From NCBI RefSeq assembly GCF_011065405.1, contig NZ_CP047056.1, forward strand, positions 1,386,747-1,450,746: a stretch of DNA of 64,000 nt, read 5' to 3'. Source of the stretch: Succinivibrio dextrinosolvens (GTDB lineage Bacteria > Pseudomonadota > Gammaproteobacteria > Enterobacterales > Succinivibrionaceae). The notes under the pieces are model-generated. The model was given only the letters and a program-made list of their open reading frames with translations, searched no databases and was not told the origin of the DNA. The position numbers were made by a program, and so were the translations under genes. This document shows positions 8,489 to 17,216 of this stretch, one piece after another; positions within the stretch are counted from its first letter, which is position 1, and the number at the start of each line of letters is the position of its first letter.

Positions 8489-9718
8489 TCAGTTATTATC
8501 CTTTTTGTATCGAGGATTCTTTTCTCCTGACAGCCATCTCTTTCCAAGATTCTGAATATTCATGGCTCCAACTCTGTCATCATTGGATTTATAGCCGCAT
8601 GGGCAGCTATACAGATGTCTGTTATGATCTCTGCTCTGTTTGTGGATCCTTCCACATACGGGACATCTCTGAGATGTGTATTTTGCACTTACCCTAAGTA
8701 CTTCAGAGCCCGTCTCTTGAGCTTTGTATTTTAGAAACTGCTCCAGCTGGTAGAAGCTCCAGCTTCTTAGGTCATATCTCTGTGTTGCTGTTCTTGAAAG
8801 ATTGCGCTCATCAAAACTTACACCGGTTAAATCCTCAAGAACAAAGAGTGTATCTTTGCCATACTTCCTCACGAGTGTCTTTGATATCTGATGGTTTACA
8901 TCTGACATCCAGCGGTTTTCTCGTCCGGATATAGCTTTTAGTCTTCGTCTTGCTGATTTTGTTCCTTTAGCCTGAAGCTCTCGTCTCAGCTCAAGGAATT
9001 TGTTTCGCTTTGTTGCAATCTTCTTTCCGCTTATAAATTCGGTCTTTCCTTCTTCATCATAGCTTACAGACAAAAAGCGTAAGCCTCTGTCTATTCCCAC
9101 TATATGTTTTACATTCTCTTTTTTGAAATCTTCTTTTTCTCTGGTTACAGGAATATGCAGATACCATAGGCCTTTGAGTTTCACAAGCTTCGCTGTTCCA
9201 AATCTCCAGCTGCCATCAAAATATTCTTTGAAATGTTCTCTCTCATAAGTACATTTGATTCTTTCGCCAAGAGTATTGATTGATAACAGACTTCCATTTT
9301 CAACAAAACTGTAATCTCTGTTGCGAACCAAATCTGTCTGTGGTCTGCTGAAATACACCGGCTTAAAAAGCCATTCCAGTGTCTTTGGTATGCTCTGCCA
9401 TTCGCCTTTCTCGTCTTTATAGCGGTATGGATGCTCTAAAAGCTGTTCTTTTACAGTATTATATCTTGCAATAACTGTTTTGATGGATGACTGTGCAAGC
9501 TGAGATTTAAGTCTAAACTTTCCTCTTATATTTCTGTACAGTACTTTATTGAGACTGAAGAAGTTCAAGTCAAAGGAATGGGTAAAAACGTATTCTGAAA
9601 TAAAATTACATGCCTGTCGATACTGCTCCGTCATCTGACGTAACAGTGTTTCCTGTTCTGAAGGTACATTAATTCTTATTTTTAATGTTTTTGTAAATAT
9701 CAAAACAGTTTTCTCCAA
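8489..9718 (-). CDS. tnpB: TnpB-like RNA-guided nuclease (IS200/IS605 OrfB, IS1341-type)
   Basis: A 409-residue TnpB. The RuvC-like residues appear intact: D210 in HIVGIDRGL, E295 in LFVLEDLTG and D380/D381 in SNDDRVGAMNI. The zinc-ribbon cysteines are at about 352, 355, 372 and 374 (CPVCG and CPCG). TnpB proteins are programmable DNA nucleases that use an RNA from the element's 3' end and favour retention of the transposon. No TnpA gene is next to it, so mobility would need help in trans. The start is TTG at 9718 with weak ribosome site GAGAT. The gene is antisense to the catabolic operon and sits between glycerate kinase and pgi. Element ends could not be fixed. Confidence 0.92.
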   Translation of the reverse strand: MEKTVLIFTKTLKIRINVPSEQETLLRQMTEQYRQACNFISEYVFTHSFDLNFFSLNKVLYRNIRGKFRLKSQLAQSSIKTVIARYNTVKEQLLEHPYRYKDEKGEWQSIPKTLEWLFKPVYFSRPQTDLVRNRDYSFVENGSLLSINTLGERIKCTYEREHFKEYFDGSWRFGTAKLVKLKGLWYLHIPVTREKEDFKKENVKHIVGIDRGLRFLSVSYDEEGKTEFISGKKIATKRNKFLELRRELQAKGTKSARRRLKAISGRENRWMSDVNHQISKTLVRKYGKDTLFVLEDLTGVSFDERNLSRTATQRYDLRSWSFYQLEQFLKYKAQETGSEVLRVSAKYTSQRCPVCGRIHKQSRDHNRHLYSCPCGYKSNDDRVGAMNIQNLGKRWLSGEKNPRYKKDNN

Positions 9719-9784
9719 GCCATATAATCTCTATATTCTAACAGCTATTGTAAAGAAATTCTTTAAGATATATAGCCTGAGTTG

Positions 9785-9836
9785 GCAGAGCTCCGCCTCA
9801 GACTAAGTCTGAGGTTTCCGCTCTGCTATTTTTTTG
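9785..9836 (+). terminator. Long two-part hairpin with T-run, upstream of tnpB
   Basis: An outer stem GCAGAGC/GCTCTGC encloses an inner perfect stem CCTCAGACT/AGTCTGAGG, followed by TATTTTTTT on the + strand. It looks like a strong forward terminator although no forward gene ends nearby. It could also be the subterminal palindrome of the tnpB element. Confidence 0.6.
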
Positions 9837-9874
9837 ATGAATTCCTCTCTAATATAAATCGTGTCTTTTCTTTC

Positions 9875-9899
9875 AAACCTGAGTTTGCTCAGGTTTTTC
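9875..9899 (+). terminator. Forward rho-independent terminator
   Basis: AAACCTGAG and CTCAGGTTT pair with a TTTG loop and continue into T residues. This is a second forward terminator in tandem with the one about 90 bp before it, again with no forward gene close upstream. Confidence 0.65.
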
Positions 9900-9937
9900 T
9901 TTGCCGATAAGATTATCTTTAGTTTTGCAAAAATAAA

Positions 9938-9969
9938 AAAGGCTTAACCTATCAATCAGTTAAGCCTTT
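9938..9969 (-). terminator. Terminator of pgi
   Basis: AAAGGCTTAAC and GTTAAGCCTTT form an 11-bp stem with a 10-nt loop just beyond the pgi stop; on the minus strand it runs into a T-rich tract. Confidence 0.85.
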
Positions 9970-9990
9970 CTTTAAAACTTATAAACTAAA

Positions 9991-11646
9991 TTACTTCAGT
10001 TTCTTGTAAGCATTGATCAGACCGTTGGTTGAACTGTCATGAGAAGTAATAGTTTCCTCAGAAGTTAACTCTGGAATGATCTTTGAAGCAAGCTGCTTAC
10101 CTAACTCAACACCGAACTGATCAAAGCTGTAGATATTCAAGATTGAGCCCTGTGTAAAGATCTTGTGCTCATACATGGCAATCAGCATACCCAGTGAGTG
10201 AGGATTGATTTCCTTTAGCAGGAATGAGTTAGTAGGTCTGTCACCGGTGAATACCATAAATGGGACAACGTCCTTGTATTTCTCCTCAGGAACCCCCTTC
10301 TTCTGGAACTCAGCAATAACCTGATCTGCTGTCTTACCAAAAGCTAGAGCCTCTGTCTGAGCAAAGAAGTTAGACAGAAGTTTTACATGGTGATCTCCAA
10401 CCTTATTATGAGTGCGAGCAGGAGCGATGAAGTCACAAGGAATCTTCTTGGTACCCTGATGGATTAACTGGAAGAAAGCATGCTGTCCATTAGTGCCAGG
10501 CTCACCCCAGATGATTGGGCCTGTGGTGTAGTTATTAATTACGTTACCATCACGATCAACGTATTTACCGTTTGACTCCATATTACCCTGCTGGAAGTAT
10601 GCAGCGAAACGAGACATATACTGATCATAAGGTAATAAAGCTTCAGTCTGGTAACCGTAGAAATCGTTATACCATAGACCAATCAGGCCAAGGATTACAG
10701 GTAGATTTTTCTCGAATGGAGTGTTACGGAAATGCTGATCCATTTCGTATCCGCCCTTCAGGAACTTCTCGAAGTTATCGTAGCCACATGCTAGAGCAAT
10801 TGATAAGCCGATTGCTGACCATGAGGAGTAACGACCGCCAACGAAATCCCAGAACTCGAACATATTGTCAGTATCAATACCGAAAGCTGAAACTTCCTTA
10901 GCATTTGTTGATAAAGCAACAAAGTGCTTAGCAACAAACTTCTCGTCCTTAGCTGTCTTTAAGAACCAGTCACGTGCTGTACGAGCATTTGTCATAGTCT
11001 CTAAGGTAGTGAAGGTCTTTGAAGCAATCAGGAACAGAGTTGTTTCTGGATTTAGAGGTTTTAAAGTTTCAACAATATGAGTACCGTCGATATTTGAAAC
11101 GAAATGACACTTCAGTCTTGTGTGATATGGGGTCAAAGCTTCGCAAATCATGCGAGGACCTAAGTCAGAACCACCGATACCAATATTTACTACATCAGTA
11201 ATTTCTTTGCCTGAGTAGCCTTTCCACTCGCCAGAAATAATCTTGTTTGAGAATTCTTTCATCTTGGCCTGAACACGTAGCACATCTTCCATTACATCGT
11301 GTCCGTCAACCATAATCTTATTACCGCCAAAGTTACGTAATGCAGTGTGCAGTACAGCGCGGTTCTCAGTACGATTGATTTTCTCACCATTAAACATCGC
11401 TTCAATGTTATCTTTCAGATGAGTTTCTTCTGCTAGTTCAATTAAAGTCTTTAATATATTCTCATCAATAAGATTCTTAGAAAAATCAGCTAGAAAATCG
11501 CCGTTATCTAGAGTTAAGGAAAATTTGTTGAAACGTTCTTTGTCCTCAGCAAATAAATCCTTAAGGTGGATGTTCTTTGTTTTTTCAAATTGTTCTGTTA
11601 ATTTTGCCCAAGATTTAGTCTTGGTTGGATTTGTATTATAAAACAT
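9991..11646 (-). CDS. pgi: Glucose-6-phosphate isomerase
   Basis: A 551-residue enzyme, the usual length (E. coli 549). Signatures are [19 protein letters not shown] (about 155-173), [14 protein letters not shown] and, near the C-terminus, [20 protein letters not shown], which carries the catalytic lysine region. It interconverts glucose-6-phosphate and fructose-6-phosphate in glycolysis in the cytoplasm. The start has GGGAG about 9 bp upstream. It is a single-gene unit on the minus strand with its own terminator and a 302-bp divergent spacer to the flavodoxin gene. Confidence 0.98.
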   Translation of the reverse strand: MFYNTNPTKTKSWAKLTEQFEKTKNIHLKDLFAEDKERFNKFSLTLDNGDFLADFSKNLIDENILKTLIELAEETHLKDNIEAMFNGEKINRTENRAVLHTALRNFGGNKIMVDGHDVMEDVLRVQAKMKEFSNKIISGEWKGYSGKEITDVVNIGIGGSDLGPRMICEALTPYHTRLKCHFVSNIDGTHIVETLKPLNPETTLFLIASKTFTTLETMTNARTARDWFLKTAKDEKFVAKHFVALSTNAKEVSAFGIDTDNMFEFWDFVGGRYSSWSAIGLSIALACGYDNFEKFLKGGYEMDQHFRNTPFEKNLPVILGLIGLWYNDFYGYQTEALLPYDQYMSRFAAYFQQGNMESNGKYVDRDGNVINNYTTGPIIWGEPGTNGQHAFFQLIHQGTKKIPCDFIAPARTHNKVGDHHVKLLSNFFAQTEALAFGKTADQVIAEFQKKGVPEEKYKDVVPFMVFTGDRPTNSFLLKEINPHSLGMLIAMYEHKIFTQGSILNIYSFDQFGVELGKQLASKIIPELTSEETITSHDSSTNGLINAYKKLK

Positions 11647-11948
11647 GAGTAGTAACTCCCTTCTTAGTTCGTCTCTCTATTTTAACAGTATCTGAGTAAT
11701 ATTACCTTATTATTAGCCATTTTTTTACAGATTTGTTAGCTATCCTAGCTTATGTTTTTTTTAAGATTTAATCTGTTATCTCGCCATCGCTTTGGCGCAA
11801 ATTCATAAACATTTACAAATAAATGAACATACATCACAACGATTATAAAAATGCGAAACTATCCTTATTATTGATGTAATTTTCAAAGTCTGAGCGTAAA
11901 ATACAGACAAAATTTTTTTTTATTAAATCACCTAAAAAGGGGACCCTT
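11647..11948. other. Divergent intergenic region between pgi and the flavodoxin gene
   Basis: About 300 bp, AT-rich, must hold both promoters. No confident -35/-10 pair, operator or small gene could be assigned. A strong ribosome site (AAAGGGG) lies just before the flavodoxin start. Confidence 0.5.
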
Positions 11949-12512
11949 ATGAAAAGGACAATCATGAAACTTTTATCCTCATTATTTGTAGTAGCTATGG
12001 GCCTATTCTGCACAACATCGGAAGCATTGGCTGCAAATTCTGATATAGCGGTAGTTTTCTTCTCTGCAACAGGTAATACAAGAGGACTTGCATCAACAGC
12101 AACTGTTGCCTTAGGAGCAGATAAATATGAGATAATTCCTGCAAAAGCATATGCTCGAGAAGATCTGAATCACTACGATGAAAACTGTAGAGTTAATATT
12201 GAACAGAAAGATAAAAATCTACGTCCAGAAATCAAGGATCTAAACATTGATATAAAACCTTATAAAACAATTGTTCTTGCATATCCTATATGGAGTGCAG
12301 AAGAACCAAGAATCATAGATACTTTTATTGAGTCATATGATTTTTCTGGTAAAACAATTGTTCCTCTATGCACTTCCGGTGGTAATGATATACAGCAGAG
12401 TGTTAAGAACATAAAGAATCTGATTAAGGGAACCCCTATTGTAAAAGATGGCAAGAGATTTATGAGTAATATTACAGCAGAGGAATTCAAGAATTGGTTT
12501 GACTCCATCTAA
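11949..12512 (+). CDS. Exported flavodoxin-family protein
   Basis: A 187-residue protein with a Sec signal peptide (hydrophobic core LLSSLFVVAMGLFC, likely cleavage after SEALA) followed by a complete flavodoxin-like domain. The FMN phosphate loop is FFSATGNTRGLA (about 35-46). The segments IVLAYPIWSAEEPRI and PLCTSGGNDIQQS match the other two FMN-contacting loops. Ordinary flavodoxins are cytoplasmic, so an exported one would work in the periplasm, perhaps in disulfide or quinone redox chemistry; that is inference. It has its own terminator and no obvious partner next to it. A second in-frame ATG at residue 6 could also be used. Confidence 0.88.
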   Translation: MKRTIMKLLSSLFVVAMGLFCTTSEALAANSDIAVVFFSATGNTRGLASTATVALGADKYEIIPAKAYAREDLNHYDENCRVNIEQKDKNLRPEIKDLNIDIKPYKTIVLAYPIWSAEEPRIIDTFIESYDFSGKTIVPLCTSGGNDIQQSVKNIKNLIKGTPIVKDGKRFMSNITAEEFKNWFDSI

Positions 12513-12527
12513 ATAAAATACTCTCCA

Positions 12528-12553
12528 AATGGCCAGTCTTGGCCATTTTTTTT
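12528..12553 (+). terminator. Terminator of the flavodoxin gene
   Basis: AATGGCCA and TGGCCATT pair around a GTCT loop, followed by an 8-T run. Confidence 0.9.
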
Positions 12554-12704
12554 AGAAACTTTCTACACTTATACAGATTTCAAACCATTAGATAATGGTG
12601 GTAAAGACCAGTATGTTACATAAAAAAATTGAGGAATTATTCGTCTAATAAGCTTGTCATCATATAGCCATATAAAATATTGTAAAAAAAAGATCTAAAA
12701 TTCC

Positions 12705-12732
12705 TTGACCTATCTCAAATATCATATATAAT
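12705..12732 (+). promoter_or_regulatory. Sigma-70 promoter of the tRNA-Ala cluster
   Basis: TTGACC and TATAAT are separated by 16 bp and end 19 bp before the first tRNA, close to consensus as expected for stable RNA genes. Confidence 0.75.
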
Positions 12733-12751
12733 GTATCTCGTTTTGAAATAT

Positions 12752-12827
<76 letters not shown>

Positions 12828-12844
12828 TTTCAAGATCCCTTAGT

Positions 12845-12920
12845 GGGGGTATAGCTCAGTTGGGAGAGCATCTGCTTTGCAAGCAGAGGGTCATCGGTTC
12901 GATCCCGTTTACCTCCACCA
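12845..12920 (+). tRNA. tRNA-Ala (TGC), copy 1
   Basis: A 76-nt cloverleaf with encoded CCA; loop TTTGCAA gives anticodon TGC. It is 17 bp after the GGC gene and identical to the next copy. Confidence 0.96.
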
Positions 12921-12934
12921 TCCACCTCTTATGT

Positions 12935-13010
12935 GGGGGTATAGCTCAGTTGGGAGAGCATCTGCTTTGCAAGCAGAGGGTCATCGGTTCGATCCCGTTT
13001 ACCTCCACCA
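12935..13010 (+). tRNA. tRNA-Ala (TGC), copy 2
   Basis: Identical to the preceding gene, 14 bp downstream, a recent tandem duplication. In many gammaproteobacteria this isoacceptor lies in rRNA operon spacers, but no rRNA is adjacent here. Confidence 0.96.
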
Positions 13011-13062
13011 TCAAAAAAAACATTCAAATACTAATTTGTTGCTCAATATCACAATTTATAAA

Positions 13063-13091
13063 TTACGCATTGTGACTTGTATTGCTATAAT
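13063..13091 (+). promoter_or_regulatory. Candidate promoter of the TolC-family gene
   Basis: TTACGC and TATAAT with 17-bp spacing, in the 306-bp gap between the tRNAs and the outer-membrane protein. It would give a leader of about 220 nt. The rest of the gap shows no gene. An AGGAGG at 13264 is too far from the start to be its ribosome site. Confidence 0.4.
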
Positions 13092-13316
13092 CCTATGGCT
13101 TTATAACTAAAATAATCTACAGGGGTATTCTTTTCGTCTCCCGAAATTGAAAAAAAGTTATCAGATGATTCTCTGATGCTCCCTGTCCGATATTAAAAAC
13201 GTTATTAAAATCATCATCTTTGGATTAACTTATATTCAGAGACCAGCTCAGTCGGTTATTTAACAGGAGGGGCGATATACCAGCACTCTTTTCGTGAATG
13301 GATTTCGCAATAATTT

Positions 13317-14660
13317 ATGAAATTAAAGATTTCTTCTCTAGCTTTAACTGTTGCATGTTCATTAGCAATCTTCAGCGCTAATGCTCAGGATCTGATGGAC
13401 ATATATAAAGAGGCTCTGCAAAAAGATACCCAGCTAAATCAGGCTAAAGCAAATGCTGATGCTGCTCATGCTGGAATATCACAGGCAACAGCCGCTCTTT
13501 TACCTCAGATTGACGTTGTAGGTTCATTAACTAAAACCAGAACCAACTACGTTGATGCCTATGGCGCTAGAGGTAGCAACAAGGTCGCATCTGCAGGAGC
13601 AACTCTTTCGCAGGCAATCTGGAGACACTCAAGCTGGGTTAACCGTTCAATTGCAGAAAAAACTGCAACATTAAATGATCTAGCTTACGCTGACGCTCAG
13701 CAGAACCTAGTTCTAAGAGTCAGCACTGCTTATTTCAATGTGTTAAATGCAGCTGAAACTCTTAAATACCAGCAGGCCAATAATCAGGCTCTAAAAAGAC
13801 AGCTTGATGAAGCCGAGAAAAGACTTAACGTTGGTCTTATAGCAGAAACAGATAAACTTGAAGCTCAGGCAGCATATGATTTATCAACTGCACAGGTTAT
13901 TTCTGCAGAAAACAGTCTCATTAACTCATACGAACAAATTCGTATTCTGACAGGAACCACAGTTACCGCAAATCAGCTTGCAGAACTTGATATCAGCAAA
14001 TTTGATACGCCTAAGGTAAATGAAACCTTAAAGATGCTAATCAAGAGAGCTGAAGATAATAACATCGCCCTTCAGCAGGCTGTTGTTTCAAGAGATATAG
14101 CTAAAGATAACATCACTCTGGCAAGAACAGGTCATGAACCAACTCTTGATTTTAACGCAAATATAAAGACAGGATATACAGACTACACCAATGAGGTTCC
14201 TGCTGCAGGATGGGTTGACAGCAATTCATGGTCTAAATCTGTTGGTCTGACCCTGAATATTCCTATTTATCACGGTGGAGAGACTTCTGCAGCCGTTGAT
14301 AAGGCAACAGCAAATTATGTTGCACAGTCAGAAGCACTGGAAAACGCCCACAGATCTCTGCTATCAAATGTTAATAACAGTTTTAACGATGTGAATGCAG
14401 CTATCAGTAAGGTAAAAGCCTACAAGAACTCTGTTGCCTCTGCAAAATCAGCTTTAGATGCTACTATGGCTGGTTATGATGTCGGAACCAGAACTATGAC
14501 AGATGTTCTTGATGCAACACAGAATCTGTATAATGCTATGCAGCAATCAGCTCAGGCAAGATACGATTATATTCTTTCAAGACTGAATCTGTTGTACACA
14601 CAGGGAGATCTGAAAGTCGAACACATTAACCAGATCAACAGTAGTCTGATTGCAAAATAA
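13317..14660 (+). CDS. tolC: TolC-family outer-membrane efflux protein
   Basis: A 447-residue protein with a signal peptide (cleavage near SANA-Q) and the two-fold repeated TolC/OEP domain: alternating long alpha-helices rich in Ala/Gln (LNQAKANADAAHAGISQA, and the second repeat LAEKRL-type helix LKRQLDEAEKRLNVGL) and beta segments. The C-terminal half repeats the pattern with GYDVGTRTMTDVLDATQNLYN, a TolC signature. It forms the outer-membrane channel-tunnel for tripartite efflux pumps and type I secretion. An in-frame TAA at 13311 fixes the start at 13317, which has a poor ribosome site. No pump genes are adjacent, which suits a shared TolC. Confidence 0.93.
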   Translation: MKLKISSLALTVACSLAIFSANAQDLMDIYKEALQKDTQLNQAKANADAAHAGISQATAALLPQIDVVGSLTKTRTNYVDAYGARGSNKVASAGATLSQAIWRHSSWVNRSIAEKTATLNDLAYADAQQNLVLRVSTAYFNVLNAAETLKYQQANNQALKRQLDEAEKRLNVGLIAETDKLEAQAAYDLSTAQVISAENSLINSYEQIRILTGTTVTANQLAELDISKFDTPKVNETLKMLIKRAEDNNIALQQAVVSRDIAKDNITLARTGHEPTLDFNANIKTGYTDYTNEVPAAGWVDSNSWSKSVGLTLNIPIYHGGETSAAVDKATANYVAQSEALENAHRSLLSNVNNSFNDVNAAISKVKAYKNSVASAKSALDATMAGYDVGTRTMTDVLDATQNLYNAMQQSAQARYDYILSRLNLLYTQGDLKVEHINQINSSLIAK

Positions 14661-14684
14661 CCAATTTAATTTTCATTTCCATCG

Positions 14685-14715
14685 CAATGGAGAACACTGT
14701 TCTCCATTGTTTTTT
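14685..14715 (+). terminator. Terminator of the TolC-family gene
   Basis: CAATGGAGAA and TTCTCCATTG form a 10-bp stem with a 5-nt loop, followed by a T-run. Confidence 0.88.
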
Positions 14716-14781
14716 ATTATCTTCCTGTTTTCTCCAAATACCAGAATTAAGATTACCAAACCTGTTTTTCATCACTTTTAA

Positions 14782-14967
14782 ATAAATCTTCTGATAATTC
14801 CAACGATCGCATTCCTAGGGGCTTATTATATTTCTAGGATTATCCACGAATGTATGACCACTTATTTTCAGTATATGGACATTTTGAGAGATGCAAATGA
14901 GAAATATATTTTTGGAAGAAAAGAGATTGATGAGGAAAAAAATAAACTTTCAAACATCAGATTGTAG
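14782..14967 (+). other. Short open segment beside the IS21 element, possible gene remnant
   Basis: The frame is open from 14782 to a stop at 14965-14967 with an ATG only at 14854 (37 residues). The translation before the ATG is hydrophobic (NLLIIPTIAFLGAYYISRII) and that after it is charged and helical. No ribosome site is visible. It may be the tail of a decayed membrane-protein gene. It ends 6 bp before the left end of the IS21 element and is not cut by it. The rest of 14716-14968 shows nothing else. Confidence 0.25.
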
Positions 14968-14973
14968 AATTAA

Positions 14974-15020
14974 TGTTGGGGATTAAATTACTGATCCTTT
15001 AATTATCAATCCGAGATCCT
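14974..15020 (+). repeat. Left terminal inverted repeat of the IS21 element
   Basis: Begins TGTTGGGG, followed by CTGATCC and GAGATCC words that recur in inverted order at the right end. Beyond it, two TTGCAAAA words (near 15030-15060) and GTAC words (CATACGTAC, TTGTAC, TGTACAG at 15120-15150) form the subterminal region before istA. IS21 elements commonly have several internal transposase sites at each end. Confidence 0.82.
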
Positions 15021-15200
15021 AATCCTTTCTCTTGCAAAACCACCTCTTTTTGCAAAATCCCAAACACTCTTCTAGCTACATATTTTTTTGATTCAGTGCT
15101 CATTATTTTTTCTGTAATACATACGTACTTGTACTAAAAAATGTACAGATATTCAATCTGTTAATATTCACCTTACTTCACTTTTTTAGAGAGGTGATTT

Positions 15201-15494
15201 ATGACAGATAGACAAAGGTTTAGAACTAAACCTGTTATTCCCGACCACAACCTTTTTTATAGAAGAGTTAAATTTCTCTGTATTCATTCATCTTTTGCTG
15301 GAGAACAGAATATTGATTTACAGATGAGTCACGGTACTGCAGTCAGACTAAAAAAGAGAATTACAGAACTCAATCTAACCGTAGAACAGGTTCTTTCTCT
15401 GACGCCATCAGAACTCATTGAAAAGTATTTCTCAAACGATAGAGTTAACTCCAGAAAATTTATTATTAACTCAACTTTTGCAGTTCAATATTAA
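15201..15494 (+). pseudogene. istA: IS21 transposase IstA, 5' fragment (cut by IS4-type insertion)
   Basis: The first 89 codons are true IstA: MSHGTAVRLKKRITELNLTVEQVLSLT is the N-terminal helix-turn-helix region that binds the element ends. From 15469 the frame runs into the inserted element and stops at 15492-15494, giving 97 residues with a foreign tail. The ribosome site AGAGAGGTG is good. Removing the insertion and one copy of its target duplication joins codon 90 in frame to the 3' fragment (FIIKGIRGNVTYLVPDF across the join), so the gene was intact before the insertion. The fragment cannot transpose the element by itself but could still bind its ends. Confidence 0.88.
15464..15468 (+). 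repeat. Target duplication of the IS4-type element, left copy
   Basis: TATTA, repeated at 17217-17221 directly after the element's right end. Confidence 0.85.
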
Positions 15495-15557
15495 CTGATA
15501 AAGACTATATAGATGCGGTCTAGCACCACATTTGCTGTTTAAAAATCAATTTCTTTA
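15469..15557 (+). repeat. Left terminal inverted repeat of the IS4-type element
   Basis: Pairs base for base in length (89) with 17128-17216 in inverted orientation. The inner 45 bp are nearly perfect; the outer 44 bp are diverged. Confidence 0.88.
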
Positions 15558-15705
15558 TTTATTTTTGAATCGGATTAGAATTGAAGGTTTTGAAGTGAAA
15601 AATCACAGTTTTTATATTGAAAAATCATATAGTTAACTGTGATTTAAATGGTGTTCTGTGTTATAATATTTCTTGCTAAATCAAATAGATAACACGAGAA
15701 ACACC

Positions 15706-17130
15706 ATGGATAATATACAACAGATCGCTTCAAATTCCAAAACTTTTTTATCCTTTTCATCTGTCCTTTCTAAGGAATGTCTGAATATCTCCAAACTTTT
15801 ACATCAGAGTGGATTTAGAAAACGTTCTGGAGCGGATATTCTTACCATGTTTATGGTTTTCATAAAATCCATATTCTGTGGTGCTTATTCACTGCATGAC
15901 AGGTATTCTCTAAACGATGTTGAGTCTCCTGACTGCAGTTACTATGCTCTGATGAGATTTATCTCCAATAGTAAACATAACTGGTCTTTACTGCTGCTTC
16001 TGGTTGCAAAGACAGCAATATCTATCATCTCATCTCTGAATAACAAAGGTCACATCTATACTCTGTGCGTTGATGACACTGTAATAGAAAGACCAAGAGG
16101 GAAAAAGATAGAAGGTCTGTCTAGAACGTTTAACCATGTAATAGGAAAGACAGTAAAAGGTTACGCAAATCTACTGATTACCTGGACTGACGGTATTACC
16201 AATATCCCTGTTGCCTCTGAGCTAATGTCCTCCAGAAAAGAAGACTGCATAATCAGAAAACACAACAAGCGCATTGATAAACGCAGTGCGGGTGGCAAAA
16301 GAAGAGCCAATTCCGTTATGAGAAAACCCAAGCTTCTAATCAAGCTCTGTAAAGGTATTCTGAACAAAGGCATCAAGGCAGAATATGTTCTTATGGACAC
16401 CTGGTTCTATTCAGACAGTCTGGTTGCATCTTTAAAGGAGTTATCTCTGGATTCAATCTGCATGATTAAGAAGAATCTGAAGTTTGCCTTTGTCGGTGAA
16501 ACCGTAAGACATAACCTGAAGTACATTCTGTCCACCTTAGGTCAGCGTAATCATACTTCAGATATTATCAGCACTGTTGTGGTTCAGACTGAATCAGGTC
16601 AGCAGGTTAAACTGGTCTTTATCAGAAACAGAAATAACCGCAAAGAGTTCATTACTCTCTTAAGCTCAAATATTCATTTGTCAGCTGAAGAGATTGTTGA
16701 ACTGTACTCCAGAAGATGGTCTATCGAATGCTGCTTCAAAGCAGCAAAACAATACCTTGGGCTGAACTCTGAATGCTTCGCCAGAGACTATGATTCCATC
16801 TGTGCTTTAAACAGAATCTCTTACATCAGATTCACTGTACTTGAAATCATAAGACGTCATGAAGAAGATCCAAGAAGTCATGGACAGCTATTCAGAGATT
16901 CTTGCTCTGCAATAAGAACCATATCTTTTATCGAGGCACTGGAAACATTGTCTGTATGTTTCACCTCTCTAATTGATGCCCTGGATAAAGCCGGTTGCAT
17001 AGTAAAAGGAAAGCTTCAGGATGCATATAAACTAGCCGAGGAGATTATTGAGAAATGGTATGATTCCATTTCAGAATTTCTCAGGAAACTCCTGAAACCT
17101 TCCAATATACCTGAGTTTCTGAATAATTAA
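15706..17130 (+). CDS. IS4-superfamily DDE transposase
   Basis: A 474-residue transposase from ATG 15706, chosen over TTG 15673 because GAGAA lies 6-10 bp before it; TATAAT at 15662-15667 is a plausible -10. The RNase H-like triad is visible: first D in LCVDDTVIE, second D in VLMDTWFYSD, and the IS4 Y-R-E-K signature in LYSRRWSIECCFKAAKQYLG. This catalyses cut-and-paste movement of the element. The reading frame is full length, so the element may be active. It interrupts istA in the same orientation. Confidence 0.92.
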   Translation: MDNIQQIASNSKTFLSFSSVLSKECLNISKLLHQSGFRKRSGADILTMFMVFIKSIFCGAYSLHDRYSLNDVESPDCSYYALMRFISNSKHNWSLLLLLVAKTAISIISSLNNKGHIYTLCVDDTVIERPRGKKIEGLSRTFNHVIGKTVKGYANLLITWTDGITNIPVASELMSSRKEDCIIRKHNKRIDKRSAGGKRRANSVMRKPKLLIKLCKGILNKGIKAEYVLMDTWFYSDSLVASLKELSLDSICMIKKNLKFAFVGETVRHNLKYILSTLGQRNHTSDIISTVVVQTESGQQVKLVFIRNRNNRKEFITLLSSNIHLSAEEIVELYSRRWSIECCFKAAKQYLGLNSECFARDYDSICALNRISYIRFTVLEIIRRHEEDPRSHGQLFRDSCSAIRTISFIEALETLSVCFTSLIDALDKAGCIVKGKLQDAYKLAEEIIEKWYDSISEFLRKLLKPSNIPEFLNN

Positions 17131-17216
17131 AGAAATTGATTTTTAAACATAAAATGTGGTGCGAGACCGCATTTATTAGCCGATTTTTAGTTAAAATCGA
17201 AATGCAAAACTAGAGT
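17128..17216 (-). repeat. Right terminal inverted repeat of the IS4-type element
   Basis: Inverted copy of 15469-15557. Its inner end coincides with the transposase stop codon TAA at 17128-17130. The TATTA duplication follows at 17217-17221. Confidence 0.88.

Larger units (their letters stand above)
15469..17216 (+). mobile_element. Complete IS4-type insertion sequence (1748 bp) inside istA
   Basis: Bounded by 89-bp imperfect terminal inverted repeats, 15469-15557 and 17128-17216, both starting ACTC when read inward, roughly 80 percent identical by eye and best matched in the inner half (ATGCGGTCT, GCACCACATTT, TTTAAAAATCAATTTCTTTA). Flanked by the 5-bp AT-only duplication TATTA. It contains one DDE transposase gene whose stop codon lies in the right repeat. 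Short AT-rich duplications and long repeats recall the IS1634 group of the IS4 superfamily; that placement is tentative. Confidence 0.92.

Noticed and set aside
13264..13272. AGGAGG as ribosome site of the TolC-family gene
   Set aside because: It is about 45 bp from the start and an in-frame stop at 13311 excludes an earlier start.
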